Virus record (IMG/VR): IMGVR_UViG_3300028192_000001
Coordinates: 27,253 to 91,252 of that record
DNA length: 64,000 nucleotides
Reading direction: 5' to 3' (one strand)
From: a virus
Made by a program: the position numbers and the translations under genes. The notes beneath the pieces were generated by a model. That model worked only from the letters and a program-made list of their open reading frames with translations, did no database searches and was not told the DNA's origin. Below are positions 55,084 to 62,727 of the stretch, one piece after another; the first letter of the stretch is position 1; each line of letters starts with the position of its first letter.

Positions 55084-55091
55084 ATTAAATA
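55084..55091 (+). promoter_or_regulatory. Late-promoter-like element ATTAAATA, near-leaderless
   Basis: ATTAAATA (two mismatches) predicts a start at 55,097, one base before the ATG of the 80-residue gene. Confidence 0.4.
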
Positions 55092-55097
55092 GTAAAA

Positions 55098-55340
55098 ATG
55101 AAACTATTCGAATTTATGAGATATGGAGAACAAGGATTTGAGCAAGATAAAGCATATAATCCTGATAACGATATTTCTATATTAGATAAAAATGATACAA
55201 GAAAGACTCGTTTATCATTAAACGACATTAACGAAATGCGACTGGCCTCTGAAGATCACAACGAACAACAAAAAGAAGAGGCAATATTTGTCCAAAAAAT
55301 GTATGGACAACCAGCACAAGAAGATAATCTCCAAATATAA
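55098..55340 (+). CDS. Small acidic protein after portal gene (80 aa)
   Basis: This 80-residue hydrophilic protein (LFEFMRYGEQGFEQDKAYNPDNDISILDKNDTRKTRLSLNDINEMRLASEDHNEQQKEEAIFVQKMYGQPAQ) has a helical C-terminal half. It occupies the slot where T4 has gp67 and gp68, but its sequence is not recognisably like them; the gp67-like protein here is the gene at 56,092. It is probably a minor head component or prohead factor. A weak late element just upstream suggests separate transcription. Confidence 0.65.
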   Translation: MKLFEFMRYGEQGFEQDKAYNPDNDISILDKNDTRKTRLSLNDINEMRLASEDHNEQQKEEAIFVQKMYGQPAQEDNLQI

Positions 55341-55345
55341 TTCCA

Positions 55346-55353
55346 AGTAAATA
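55346..55353 (+). promoter_or_regulatory. Late-promoter-like element AGTAAATA, leaderless
   Basis: AGTAAATA (two mismatches). With T4 spacing the first transcribed base would be 55,359, the A of the ATG itself. Confidence 0.4.
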
Positions 55354-55358
55354 TTGTT

Positions 55359-55973
55359 ATGGACGTAGCATTTGTTTTAGGAAACGGTGAATCAAGAAAA
55401 GGTATTCGAATAGATAGCCTTAAAAAATTTGGCAAAACTTTTGCCTGTAATGCCGTATATCGTGAAGAAACAGCCGACGTTTTAGTTGCTGTTGATCCAA
55501 AAATGGTAATAGAAATAGCAGAATCTGATTACCTTACTAATAATGTAGTTTGGTCAAACTTCAATCAACTGTATAACAAACATCCAAATATCATGAATCA
55601 CGTACAATTCTTCCAACCATCATTAGGTTGGTCTTCAGGACCTACTGCATTAAAATTTGCCGCGGATCATGACCCTGAAAAAATATACATTTTAGGATTT
55701 GACTACCAAGGACATAATAAAAAACAACGAAAAATATTTAACAACCTTTATAAAGATACTAGAAACTATAAAAAGGGTGAAGAAGAAGCAACGTTTTATG
55801 GCAATTGGCTAAATCAAACTAAGAAAGTTTTTAAAGATTACCCCAAGATTCAATTTATACGTGTGACTCCACGTGATTGGTTCCGTCCAACCGATTTAGA
55901 ATGGAATAAAAACTTAAAACATATGGATATTGAAGAATTCTTACAGATACATAATTTACAAATTAAAATTTAG
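55359..55973 (+). CDS. MptE/DUF115-like protein (possible glycosyl/pyrophosphoryl transferase)
   Basis: This 204-residue protein starts VAFVLGNGESRKGIRIDSLKKFGKTFACNAVYREETADVLVAVDPKMV. The LGNGESR...F.CN..YR...D..V..D pattern resembles the DUF115/6-hydroxymethylpterin diphosphokinase MptE-like and related sugar-transferase-associated proteins. GWSSGPTALKFAADHDPEKIYILGFDY is a second conserved-looking block. Ligand unknown. It interrupts the head-gene cluster between portal and prohead core genes and has its own AGTAAATA element at the start codon, both signs of an inserted cargo gene. By theme it fits the glycan cassette at 1-11.4 kb. The functional call is tentative. Confidence 0.6.
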   Translation: MDVAFVLGNGESRKGIRIDSLKKFGKTFACNAVYREETADVLVAVDPKMVIEIAESDYLTNNVVWSNFNQLYNKHPNIMNHVQFFQPSLGWSSGPTALKFAADHDPEKIYILGFDYQGHNKKQRKIFNNLYKDTRNYKKGEEEATFYGNWLNQTKKVFKDYPKIQFIRVTPRDWFRPTDLEWNKNLKHMDIEEFLQIHNLQIKI

Positions 55974-55984
55974 TAAATCATCGT

Positions 55985-56001
55985 CAAAAACACCGTTTTT
56001 G
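55985..56001 (+). terminator. Weak hairpin after the DUF115-like gene
   Basis: CAAAAAC/GTTTTTG with a 3-nt ACC loop, followed by TCATAAAAT. It could end the cargo gene's transcript; its low G+C makes it a weak terminator. Confidence 0.3.
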
Positions 56002-56032
56002 TCATAAAATAGCACCTATTAGCGGTTATCAT

Positions 56033-56040
56033 GTTAAATA
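56033..56040 (+). promoter_or_regulatory. Late promoter-like element for the prohead operon
   Basis: GTTAAATA (two mismatches) predicts a start near 56,046 and a leader of about 46 nt. The palindrome CTTAATTAAG lies at its 5' end and AAGGAG before the ATG at 56,092. Confidence 0.45.
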
Positions 56041-56091
56041 TGTATTACTTAATTAAGAAAACGCCGATTATTAAAAAGGAGCACGTGCAAT

Positions 56092-57057
56092 ATGACACAA
56101 CCAAGCAATAAATTTGAATCATTGTTAGAATTGCTTATCAACGAAGAAAATGATAAAGCAGAACAATTATTCCACGATATCGTAGTTGAAAAATCGAGAG
56201 ATATCTACGAAAATTTAGCAGATACAGAATCAAAAGACGAAACTGTAGATGAAACTAAAGACGAAACTAAAGAAGAAACTAAAGACGAAGCAGTTAAAGA
56301 AACTGAAGCATCTGATGAAAAGAAAGATGAAGAAGTTAAAGAAACTGAAGAAGATAAACCAGCAGAAGAAAAAATTAAAGACGAAGGAGTTTTTACTAAG
56401 GCTCCTGTAGCACCTCAAAAGTCAGATGAAGAATCAATTGAAGAAATCGGTGGCGATGCTACTGACCAATTAGTTAAAGATATATCTTCTGATGAAGAAG
56501 GTGAAGCCGATGCGGCTGTCGATGCTATCGCACCAGACATGGATGCAGATAACGGAGAAGGCGGAGAAGGCGACACTGAAGAAAGAGTTTCAGATTTAGA
56601 AGATGCTTTAGACGAACTAAAAGCAGAATTTGAAAAAATGATGGGTGGCGATGGTGAAGAAGACAATGGCGAAGAAGAAGCCTTATCTTTAGCACCTGAA
56701 GTTGCTCCACTCGAAGCATCAAGACTAGTACCAAATATGGAAGCGAAAGCAGAACCTAAGGAAACTGTAAAAGAATACAAGATCCAAAAGTCTGCGGATA
56801 ATGCCGACAAGTCTGATAGTAAAAAATCAACAGTTGCATCTAGTAACAAACCAATCAACAGTGCAAATTCTAAAGAAATATTAAAGAAAAGTTCTGAAGA
56901 TACAGGTAGAGCGGCACCAACAACCGAAAAAATGGTTAAAGGTGAAGTTGCAAATACTGGAGGCAAAGACAGTCGTAAATTATCTAACGTGAAAGTAGAC
57001 AATAAAGACGGTGCTGATGCTTCAGCAAAGAAATCACCAGTTAATTCAAGAAAATAG
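56092..57057 (+). CDS. Prohead core protein, gp67-like, highly acidic
   Basis: This 321-residue protein begins FESLLELLINEENDKAEQLFHDIVVEKSRDIYENL, which resembles the start of T4 gp67 (a LIEAIKS..LVAARKLF...-type helix). A long Glu/Asp/Lys-rich region (about residues 45-110, repeats of DETKDE/EETKDE) and a second acidic stretch (DNGEGGEGDTEERVSDLEDALDELKAEFEKMM) follow. T4 gp67 is 80 residues and likewise has an acidic tail; it is part of the prohead core and is cut by gp21. The C-terminal third is basic/serine-rich and probably disordered. It is the first gene of the gp67-like/gp21/gp22/gp23 group. Confidence 0.7.
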   Translation: MTQPSNKFESLLELLINEENDKAEQLFHDIVVEKSRDIYENLADTESKDETVDETKDETKEETKDEAVKETEASDEKKDEEVKETEEDKPAEEKIKDEGVFTKAPVAPQKSDEESIEEIGGDATDQLVKDISSDEEGEADAAVDAIAPDMDADNGEGGEGDTEERVSDLEDALDELKAEFEKMMGGDGEEDNGEEEALSLAPEVAPLEASRLVPNMEAKAEPKETVKEYKIQKSADNADKSDSKKSTVASSNKPINSANSKEILKKSSEDTGRAAPTTEKMVKGEVANTGGKDSRKLSNVKVDNKDGADASAKKSPVNSRK

Positions 57058-57083
57058 TAACTGGATTTTAAAGGAGCGGACGG

Positions 57084-57713
57084 ATGAGTTTATATCTTAG
57101 AGAACACCTAACATACGATCAGGCCAGAATGTCTATCTTACACGAAGGCGAGAATGGTAAAGATTTGTACATGAAAGGTATCTGTATTCAAGGTGGCATT
57201 AAAAATGCCAATGAAAGAGTTTATCCTGTTAATGAAATAGGAAAAGCAGTCAAAACTCTTAATGACCAAATAACATCTGGTTATTCAGTTCTTGGAGAAG
57301 TAGATCATCCCGATGATTTAAAAATTAATTTGGACCGTGTGTCTCACATGATGACTGAAATGTGGATGGACGGACCAAATGGATATGGTAAGATGAAAAT
57401 CTTACCGACACCAATGGGCCAACTTGTCAAGACTATGTTGGAATCAGGTGTGAAACTAGGCGTATCAAGCCGAGGTTCTGGTAATGTATCAGAATACGGT
57501 AACGGCGAAGTTTCAGACTTTGAAATCATAACAGTTGATGTTGTGGCTCAACCTTCGGCACCAGGTGCTTACCCGACTGCAATTTATGAACATCTTTTGA
57601 ATACAAAAGGTGGCATGAAAGCAAAAGGGTTGGCGGCAGAAGTTAGAAACGATAAAAAAGCACAAAAGTACCTCAATGAGGCATTAACAAACATAATAAA
57701 GGACCTTAAATAA
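57084..57713 (+). CDS. gp21: Prohead core protease gp21
   Basis: This 209-residue serine protease of the herpesvirus-assemblin/T4 prohead protease type has His75 in GEVDHPDD and Ser128/Ser129 in LGVSSRGSG. VSDFEIITVDVVAQPSAPGA is the typical following strand. It cleaves scaffold and capsid precursors after (L/I)-x-E sites during head maturation. T4 gp21 is 212 residues. AAAGGAG lies before the ATG. It is followed one base later by the scaffold gene. Confidence 0.95.
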   Translation: MSLYLREHLTYDQARMSILHEGENGKDLYMKGICIQGGIKNANERVYPVNEIGKAVKTLNDQITSGYSVLGEVDHPDDLKINLDRVSHMMTEMWMDGPNGYGKMKILPTPMGQLVKTMLESGVKLGVSSRGSGNVSEYGNGEVSDFEIITVDVVAQPSAPGAYPTAIYEHLLNTKGGMKAKGLAAEVRNDKKAQKYLNEALTNIIKDLK

Positions 57714-57714
57714 A

Positions 57715-58779
57715 ATGATAGACGCAATATCAAAACTAGTTGAATCAGGAGCAATATCGGAAGATGTACAAAAAAGCATCCAAGAGGCTTGGGATTCAAA
57801 AGTAAAAGAAAATAGAGAAGGTGTGTCTGCCGATTTAAGAGAAGAATTTGCTAAAAGATATGATCATGACAAGGCGAACATGATTGAAGCCATCGATACA
57901 ATGATGACTGAAAAATTAAGCGAAGAAATCTCTAAATTTATAGAAGACAGAAAAGCACTTGCTCAAGAAAAAATATCCTACAAAGAAAATGTAGGCTCAC
58001 ACTCTGCCAAATTACAAGAATTCGTTCTTACTAAATTGTCAGAAGAGTTAAAAGAACTACATGGCGACCGTAAAGGTGTTCATGAAAACTTTAAAAAATT
58101 AGAAGGGTTCGTTGTAAACGCACTTGCTAAAGAAATTAAAGAATTCCATGAAGACAAAAGAGGCGTTGTGGAAACTAAAGTTAAATTAGTTGCTGAAGCC
58201 AAAAAACAAATGGCTAAACTAAAAGAGGCTTTCATACAGAAGTCTGCTAAAATAGTTGAACAAGCAGTAACTAAAAAATTGGGTGAAGAACTTACTCAAT
58301 TAAAAGAAGATATCACCAAAGCAAAAGAATCTAACTTTGGTAAATCAATTTTCGAGGCATTTGCATCTGAGTACCAGGCTTCTTATCTCAACGAGAAGTC
58401 GGAGACTGCAAAACTATTGAAAGTAGTTGATGAAACTACTCTTCAATTAGCAAAAGCCAAGGAAAGCATCGATGAGAATAAAGCGGTGATTGAGTCTAAA
58501 AACGCAGAAGCGAGAAAAACTGCAGACTTGATGGAACGTAAGGAAACGATGGCTGAGTTGCTTAAACCATTAGGCAAAAACAAGAGTGAAGTAATGAGTC
58601 AACTGTTAGAATCAGTTCAAACAGATAAACTTAAAGCATCATTCGACAAGTATCTACCTCACGTGATGGCTGATAAACCGGTTAAAGAAACTACGAAAGT
58701 ACTTTCTGAAAGCGGCGGAAACAGAGCACAGAGAGAAGATGCTGATTTAACTTACATTCGTAAATTAGCGGGTGTATAA
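57715..58779 (+). CDS. gp22: Scaffold prohead core protein gp22
   Basis: This 354-residue almost entirely helical protein lies between gp21 and gp23. It contains heptad-like repeats (ISKFIEDRKALAQEKISYKENVGSHSAKLQEFVLTKLSEELKELHGDRKG; a second near-copy KKLEGFVVNALAKEIKEFHEDKRGV). The C-terminus QREDADLTYIRKLAGV is typical of T4-like gp22. It forms the internal core around which gp23 assembles and is degraded by gp21. The repeated EL/EF-H-(G/E)D-(R/K)-(K/R)-G-V units suggest internal duplication. T4 gp22 is 269 residues. Confidence 0.9.
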   Translation: MIDAISKLVESGAISEDVQKSIQEAWDSKVKENREGVSADLREEFAKRYDHDKANMIEAIDTMMTEKLSEEISKFIEDRKALAQEKISYKENVGSHSAKLQEFVLTKLSEELKELHGDRKGVHENFKKLEGFVVNALAKEIKEFHEDKRGVVETKVKLVAEAKKQMAKLKEAFIQKSAKIVEQAVTKKLGEELTQLKEDITKAKESNFGKSIFEAFASEYQASYLNEKSETAKLLKVVDETTLQLAKAKESIDENKAVIESKNAEARKTADLMERKETMAELLKPLGKNKSEVMSQLLESVQTDKLKASFDKYLPHVMADKPVKETTKVLSESGGNRAQREDADLTYIRKLAGV

Positions 58780-58806
58780 CATAAACTAAAAGGGGAATAG
58801 AAACAA

Positions 58807-59976
58807 ATGTCAGAAATATTTGAATCTAAATGGGGCGAAACAAAATCTGCCCTAACTGAAGGTTTAGAAGGCAACAAGAAAAAAGTGATGGGTGTCATTT
58901 TAGAAAATACTAAAAGATACTTGTCAGAACAAGCGACTGCTGGTGCTACATCGGCGGGTAACGTTGCTACACTAAATCGTGTAATTCTTCCAGTAATACG
59001 TAGGGTTATGCCTACTGTTATAGCGAACGAGATTGTTGGTGTACAACCAATGACTGGTCCGGTTGGACAGATACACACACTAAGAATAAGATATGCTGAT
59101 ACGTCTGCAACAGACAATATAATTGCAGGTGAAGAAGCATTATCTCCTTTCAAAATTGCGAGAGCATATTCTGGAAACGCAACTGAATCGGCGCCTAAAG
59201 CGGCATCAACAGCGGCTAAAGAGGGAACTCCAGGTTCTAGACTATCGATCCAAATTTTGAAACAACCTGTTGAAGCCAAATCAAGAAAACTATCTGCAAG
59301 ATGGACTTTTGAAGCGGCTCAAGATGCACAAGCACAACAAGGTATAGACGTAGAAGCAGAAATCATGGCGGCTTTGGCTCAAGAAATTACGGCTGAAATC
59401 GATCAAGAAATCTTAGGATCATTAATGTCATTAGCGGCGGCTGATGATGAAACTTTTGATCAATCTGCTGTGTCTGGTACTGCAACGTTCGTCGGTGATG
59501 AACACGCGGCTTTGGCAGTCTTAGTCAATAGAGTTGCAAATAAAATTGCGACAAGAACAAGACGTGGGGCTGGTAACTGGTCAGTTGTTAGTCCACAAGC
59601 ATTAACAATTCTTCAATCTGCAACAACTTCAGCGTTCGCAAGATCTACTGAAGGTACTTTTGAAGCGCCAACTAATACTAAATTCGTTGGAACTTTAAAT
59701 GCGGCTATGAGAATTTACGTAAATGCTTACGCGGCTGATGATACATCAATTCTAGTTGGCTACAAGGGATCAAGTGAAGCAGACGCTCCGGCGTTCTACT
59801 GTCCTTACATTCCTTTAATGTCAAGTGGCGTTGTATTAGATCCGGCTACTTTCGAACCAGTTGTTGGCTTCTTAACAAGATATGGCTATGTAGAGTTAAC
59901 AAACACTGCATCATCTCTTGGTAATGCGGCTGATTACGTTGGTAGAGTAGGTATATCTAACGTTAAATTTAAATAA
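58807..59976 (+). CDS. gp23: Major capsid protein gp23
   Basis: This 389-residue protein has the gp23 landmarks ATLNRVILPVIRRVMPTVIANEIVGVQPMTGPVGQIHTLRIRY, KSRKLSARWTFEAAQDAQAQQGIDVEAEIMAALAQEITAEIDQEIL, RRGAGNWSVVSPQALTIL and the C-terminal VGFLTRYGYVELTN. It is shorter than T4 gp23 (521) mainly by loss of insertion-domain sequence. Possible gp21 cleavage sites near the N-terminus are LTE at residues 16-18 and ILE around 31-33. An AAAGGGG site precedes it, and a UUCG-loop terminator follows. Ala-Ala pairs are all written GCGGCN. Confidence 0.95.
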   Translation: MSEIFESKWGETKSALTEGLEGNKKKVMGVILENTKRYLSEQATAGATSAGNVATLNRVILPVIRRVMPTVIANEIVGVQPMTGPVGQIHTLRIRYADTSATDNIIAGEEALSPFKIARAYSGNATESAPKAASTAAKEGTPGSRLSIQILKQPVEAKSRKLSARWTFEAAQDAQAQQGIDVEAEIMAALAQEITAEIDQEILGSLMSLAAADDETFDQSAVSGTATFVGDEHAALAVLVNRVANKIATRTRRGAGNWSVVSPQALTILQSATTSAFARSTEGTFEAPTNTKFVGTLNAAMRIYVNAYAADDTSILVGYKGSSEADAPAFYCPYIPLMSSGVVLDPATFEPVVGFLTRYGYVELTNTASSLGNAADYVGRVGISNVKFK

Positions 59977-60016
59977 TTTCTTTTGGAATTATTTGGATAA
60001 ACCAGTATAAACAATT

Positions 60017-60044
60017 AGGGCGGCTTTCGAGTCGCCCTTTTTTT
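60017..60044 (+). terminator. Strong rho-independent terminator after gp23
   Basis: AGGGCGGCT (60,017-60,025), loop TTCG, AGTCGCCCT (60,030-60,038), then a run of seven T. Only G-C, A-T and one G-T pair in the stem. Confidence 0.93.
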
Positions 60045-60048
60045 GTGG

Positions 60049-60056
60049 CTTAAATA
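60049..60056 (+). promoter_or_regulatory. Late-promoter-like element CTTAAATA, leaderless
   Basis: CTTAAATA (two mismatches) lies directly after the gp23 terminator. With T4 spacing the first base would be 60,062, the A of the next ATG. Confidence 0.45.
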
Positions 60057-60061
60057 TCAAT

Positions 60062-60760
60062 ATGCATTATCTTTTTACAAACGGCTGTTCATTTATGACA
60101 ACCAGAAATTTTAAACAACGAACTAGCATACAAACTCACGTTGGAATAGAAATTGCTAAACATTATAATTTTGAACTTACTAATATTGCTAGAGGTGGCC
60201 GTGGAATGGATAGAACAACTCTTACCACAATGATATTTTTCGAAAAACATAGAAAGTTCAAAGATACTTTTGCTTTAATTGAATGGTCCGATGCTGGACG
60301 ATGGGATTACCCAACAAGATTTAAGAAAAAAAAGCATTTACATCCACAACTTGATACCGACTGGCAATCTGTAAGACTAACAGACGAAGCAACAACAACT
60401 TTTCTTAATAAAAATGCTCAAAACATAGATCTTCCTGCATTTTTAGTAACAAGATTTTATCATAATGTTTTATCTTTACAATCTTTTTTTAAATCTAATG
60501 GCATACCTTACTTAATGTACAATGGAATATGGAACTCAGTTGATGAAGGAAAAAAGGATCATCAAAGTTTATCAAATTTAATTGACAAAAAACATTTTTT
60601 TGGGTTTGATAATTGGCAATTGTCTCACTTTGGATTCTGTGAACGTAATAAACTTTGTGTTGGTGCAGGAGATGAACATCCAAATGAAGAAGGTCATAAA
60701 GAATTTGCCAAATTATTAATATCGTATATTGACAAAAATAATCTGCTTAAAAAATTATAA
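60062..60760 (+). CDS. SGNH-hydrolase-like protein (cargo gene after gp23)
   Basis: This 232-residue protein opens HYLFTNGCSFMTTRN, an SGNH block-I serine motif (Ser10). ELTNIARGGRGMDRT supplies the block-II glycine, and VGAGDEHPNEEGHKEFAKLL near the end supplies the Asp-x-x-His pair. It is a diverged paralogue of the gene at 4,805-5,611. The family hydrolyses esters, often acetyl or acyl groups on sugars. It is placed after the capsid terminator with its own element at the start codon, so it behaves as an independent insertion. No signal peptide. Confidence 0.65.
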   Translation: MHYLFTNGCSFMTTRNFKQRTSIQTHVGIEIAKHYNFELTNIARGGRGMDRTTLTTMIFFEKHRKFKDTFALIEWSDAGRWDYPTRFKKKKHLHPQLDTDWQSVRLTDEATTTFLNKNAQNIDLPAFLVTRFYHNVLSLQSFFKSNGIPYLMYNGIWNSVDEGKKDHQSLSNLIDKKHFFGFDNWQLSHFGFCERNKLCVGAGDEHPNEEGHKEFAKLLISYIDKNNLLKKL

Positions 60761-60839
60761 TCTTTAGTTATAATGATTTTTTTCTATATTCATACGGTAA
60801 TATCTCAAAATATAGTACTTTAACTCATAAAATATAGTT

Positions 60840-60847
60840 TCTAAATA
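60840..60847 (+). promoter_or_regulatory. Late promoter TCTAAATA with 5'-terminal hairpin
   Basis: TCTAAATA (one mismatch). Predicted start 60,853 is the first base of a GAGTC-GATAA-GACTC hairpin (60,853-60,867). The leader of about 39 nt has GAAGGAG before the ATG at 60,892. Confidence 0.55.
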
Positions 60848-60891
60848 ATCCAGAGTCGATAAGACTCGTCAACAATAGAAGGAGATCCACT

Positions 60892-61125
60892 ATGGATATC
60901 ATGTTAAAAGTTAAAGGATGGGCAAAAACATTGGCTGACGTAGGAGTAAGTTTAATTGCGTTAGGAATTGTTTTCGAAATTCTTTTTAATGGTCACGGTA
61001 TTCCGTTCTGGCCAAATATTTCTGTTATAGGAAATGTTCAGGGCGTACTGCAAGGATTTTCAGACCAAGGTCTGATAGGTTTAGTTGCAGTTTGGATTCT
61101 ATATCATATCTACAATAGAAAATAA
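60892..61125 (+). CDS. Small membrane protein after the capsid cluster (77 aa)
   Basis: This 77-residue protein has hydrophobic segments at about residues 16-32 (DVGVSLIALGIVFEILF) and 60-73 (GLIGLVAVWILYHIY), joined by a Gly/Pro-rich loop (HGIPFWPNISVIGNVQG), and ends NRK. Two membrane passes are likely. No family recognised. A strong GAAGGAG site, a late element and a terminator make it a self-contained, probably highly expressed late gene. Candidates are a holin-like or superinfection-exclusion protein, or a small virion membrane-interacting protein; the sequence does not decide. The holin idea is weakened by absence of an adjacent endolysin. Confidence 0.7.
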   Translation: MDIMLKVKGWAKTLADVGVSLIALGIVFEILFNGHGIPFWPNISVIGNVQGVLQGFSDQGLIGLVAVWILYHIYNRK

Positions 61126-61152
61126 TATAGACATCACATAATATAATGATCC

Positions 61153-61189
61153 AATTAAGGGTGGTATCACAATTGTTGATATCGCCCTT
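61153..61189. terminator. Bidirectional terminator between convergent genes
   Basis: TTAAGGG-T-GGTATC pairs with GATATC-G-CCCTTAA around ACAATTGTT. It serves the 77-residue gene on the plus strand and the radical SAM gene on the minus strand. Confidence 0.85.
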
Positions 61190-61193
61190 AAAT

Positions 61194-62201
61194 TTAAATT
61201 AAAACTAAATTAGATTTTGTTGCTACTGAACGTAGACTATCTTCTGTCTCTGTTTTTTGTTTATCATTCCATTTAAACCTTGCTCGACTACAAGTATTGC
61301 AAATTAAATTTTGTTTTGCAGAAGAATAATTTTTATTATAAATTAAATTGTGTACATTTTGTAAATTTTGCCATGCTTTTTCTATACCTAGTTCAAAAAC
61401 ATTACCATAGTTTGTTTGCTTTGTAGCATCATCACAACATAAAACAACAGTACCATCTACAAGAATTTCAATTCTCCTTAAAATTTTTCCTAGATCTAAC
61501 GTACATCCTTGTACAAAATTTTCTTTATTAATAGAATATTCTTTACTTTTAATCCAAACACCATCACCTGAAGCCATTCTATTATTAAGCCAGTTTGTTT
61601 TAATTTTAATAATACCTAAAGTGTACTTTTTAAATTCTCTATGTAATTGTTTTCTTGTTGCTTCATTTATAAATTTATCATTTCCTTCTTTTATTCCTAT
61701 TCTCATAAGTTTAGAAATATCTGGGTAATTTTTTTTTACTTTTAATAATCTTTGTTTAGTAACTTCCCAATTCACACCCATAAATTTTTTTATTTCTTTT
61801 GTATTAAATCCAATAATTGAAATGTTTAATTTTTTAATAAGATGTTTGTATTGATTAATAATTTTACAATTTTTTTCAGTAAAAGAAATTCCGTTAGTAG
61901 TAATAATAACCTGCATTTTATTCTTGTCAGCAAGTTCAAAAATTGTTTCTAAATCAGGACAAACCAATGGGTCAGAATATCTCCACGGCTGAATATGTGC
62001 TGACCACGGAGTAACATTATATTTTTTTAATAAATTTGCAAAATCATTAATTAAAAAAACTATTTGTTCACGTGACATTTTTTGTGATCTATATTCTTTA
62101 CTTTCACCAAGCCACGAATATGGACAACAATAACATTTTGCATTACATAAATTTATAGGTTCAAAAGATAATTCAGTTGGTATAGGTAATCTAGGATACA
62201 T
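61194..62201 (-). CDS. Radical SAM/SPASM-type enzyme (335 aa)
   Basis: The CX3CX2C cluster is at Cys19, Cys23 and Cys26 (NLCNAKCYCCPYSW). The barrel contains VIITTNGISF and ISIIGFNTKEIKKFMG. C-terminal cysteines (FVQGCTLDLGK, VLCCDDA, LICNTCSRARFKW) with G-N-V-F-E-L-G-I-E-K-A-W between them are the SPASM pattern that holds auxiliary Fe-S clusters. SPASM enzymes mature peptides or modify sugars; the substrate here is not known. It is inserted on the opposite strand between plus-strand structural genes, with a perfect TATAAATA ending 7 nt before its ATG and a terminator behind it. Confidence 0.88.
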   Translation of the reverse strand: MYPRLPIPTELSFEPINLCNAKCYCCPYSWLGESKEYRSQKMSREQIVFLINDFANLLKKYNVTPWSAHIQPWRYSDPLVCPDLETIFELADKNKMQVIITTNGISFTEKNCKIINQYKHLIKKLNISIIGFNTKEIKKFMGVNWEVTKQRLLKVKKNYPDISKLMRIGIKEGNDKFINEATRKQLHREFKKYTLGIIKIKTNWLNNRMASGDGVWIKSKEYSINKENFVQGCTLDLGKILRRIEILVDGTVVLCCDDATKQTNYGNVFELGIEKAWQNLQNVHNLIYNKNYSSAKQNLICNTCSRARFKWNDKQKTETEDSLRSVATKSNLVLI

Positions 62202-62207
62202 ATGAAA

Positions 62208-62215
62208 TATTTATA
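62208..62215 (-). promoter_or_regulatory. Late promoter TATAAATA, near-leaderless
   Basis: A perfect TATAAATA on the minus strand. Predicted start 62,202, one base before the ATG at 62,201. Confidence 0.6.
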
Positions 62216-62238
62216 GGTATAAAAGTTACCCACCCACA

Positions 62239-62246
62239 AATAAATA
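62239..62246 (+). promoter_or_regulatory. Late promoter-like element for the distal structural genes
   Basis: AATAAATA followed by TATAT, as before the tape-measure gene. Predicted start about 62,252; leader about 23 nt. Confidence 0.45.
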
Positions 62247-62274
62247 TATATGTATAAAATGATAAAAATAACAA

Positions 62275-62691
62275 ATGCCAGGTGCAATTAAAAATACAAA
62301 AATTGGTAAGTCAGCAGGAAGAATAGAGGTAACTGGAGCATTCTCTAAACAACCAACTCAACCTAACGGATCAAATACCGAGACAGTATCAACTGCATTA
62401 GGTGCCTACATTTCTTCACAAAAAGGAAGTAAACTATTTGAAGTAGTATTCACATCTGCGGATGGAATAACTCAACTTACTGAAATGCTAAAATTAACAG
62501 CAGATACACCTAATGCTTTAACTCCTGGGCAATTTTGTGTACAAATTATATTAGATGATTCAACTGTGGTATACGTATCAAAATTTTACAACAATACCAT
62601 ACATTGGGTTAATCCTGCTATCACGTATGGAGAACCTTTATCTACAGGATGGCTTTCATATACCTTACGTTCAGAAGGAATAAGTCTATAA
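62275..62691 (+). CDS. Putative small structural protein (138 aa)
   Basis: This 138-residue protein is not recognised. It is low in cysteine, rich in Thr/Ser/Gly, with beta-like strands (RIEVTGAFSK; GSKLFEVVFTSADGITQLTEMLKL; FCVQIILDDSTVVYVSKFYNN) and no hydrophobic segment. It is first in a run of plus-strand genes encoding fibre-like proteins, so a virion role is inferred from location. It could be a fibre adaptor or chaperone. Confidence 0.55.
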   Translation: MPGAIKNTKIGKSAGRIEVTGAFSKQPTQPNGSNTETVSTALGAYISSQKGSKLFEVVFTSADGITQLTEMLKLTADTPNALTPGQFCVQIILDDSTVVYVSKFYNNTIHWVNPAITYGEPLSTGWLSYTLRSEGISL

Positions 62692-62711
62692 CAAAGGCAG
62701 TCATTTCTTTA

Positions 62712-62719
62712 TATAAATA
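62712..62719 (+). promoter_or_regulatory. Late promoter TATAAATA, near-leaderless
   Basis: A perfect TATAAATA. Predicted start 62,725, three bases before the ATG at 62,728. Confidence 0.6.
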
Positions 62720-62727
62720 ATAGCAAT

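Noticed and set aside
56415-57002. 195-codon minus-strand ORF opposite the prohead core gene
   Set aside because: It is a Ser/Ala/Leu-rich antisense shadow of an acidic coding sequence; the plus-strand gene has clear gp67-like features.
57700-57717. CTTAAATA just before the gp22 ATG as a late promoter
   Set aside because: The element ends only 2 nt before the ATG and includes the gp21 stop codon, so transcription would start inside the gene.
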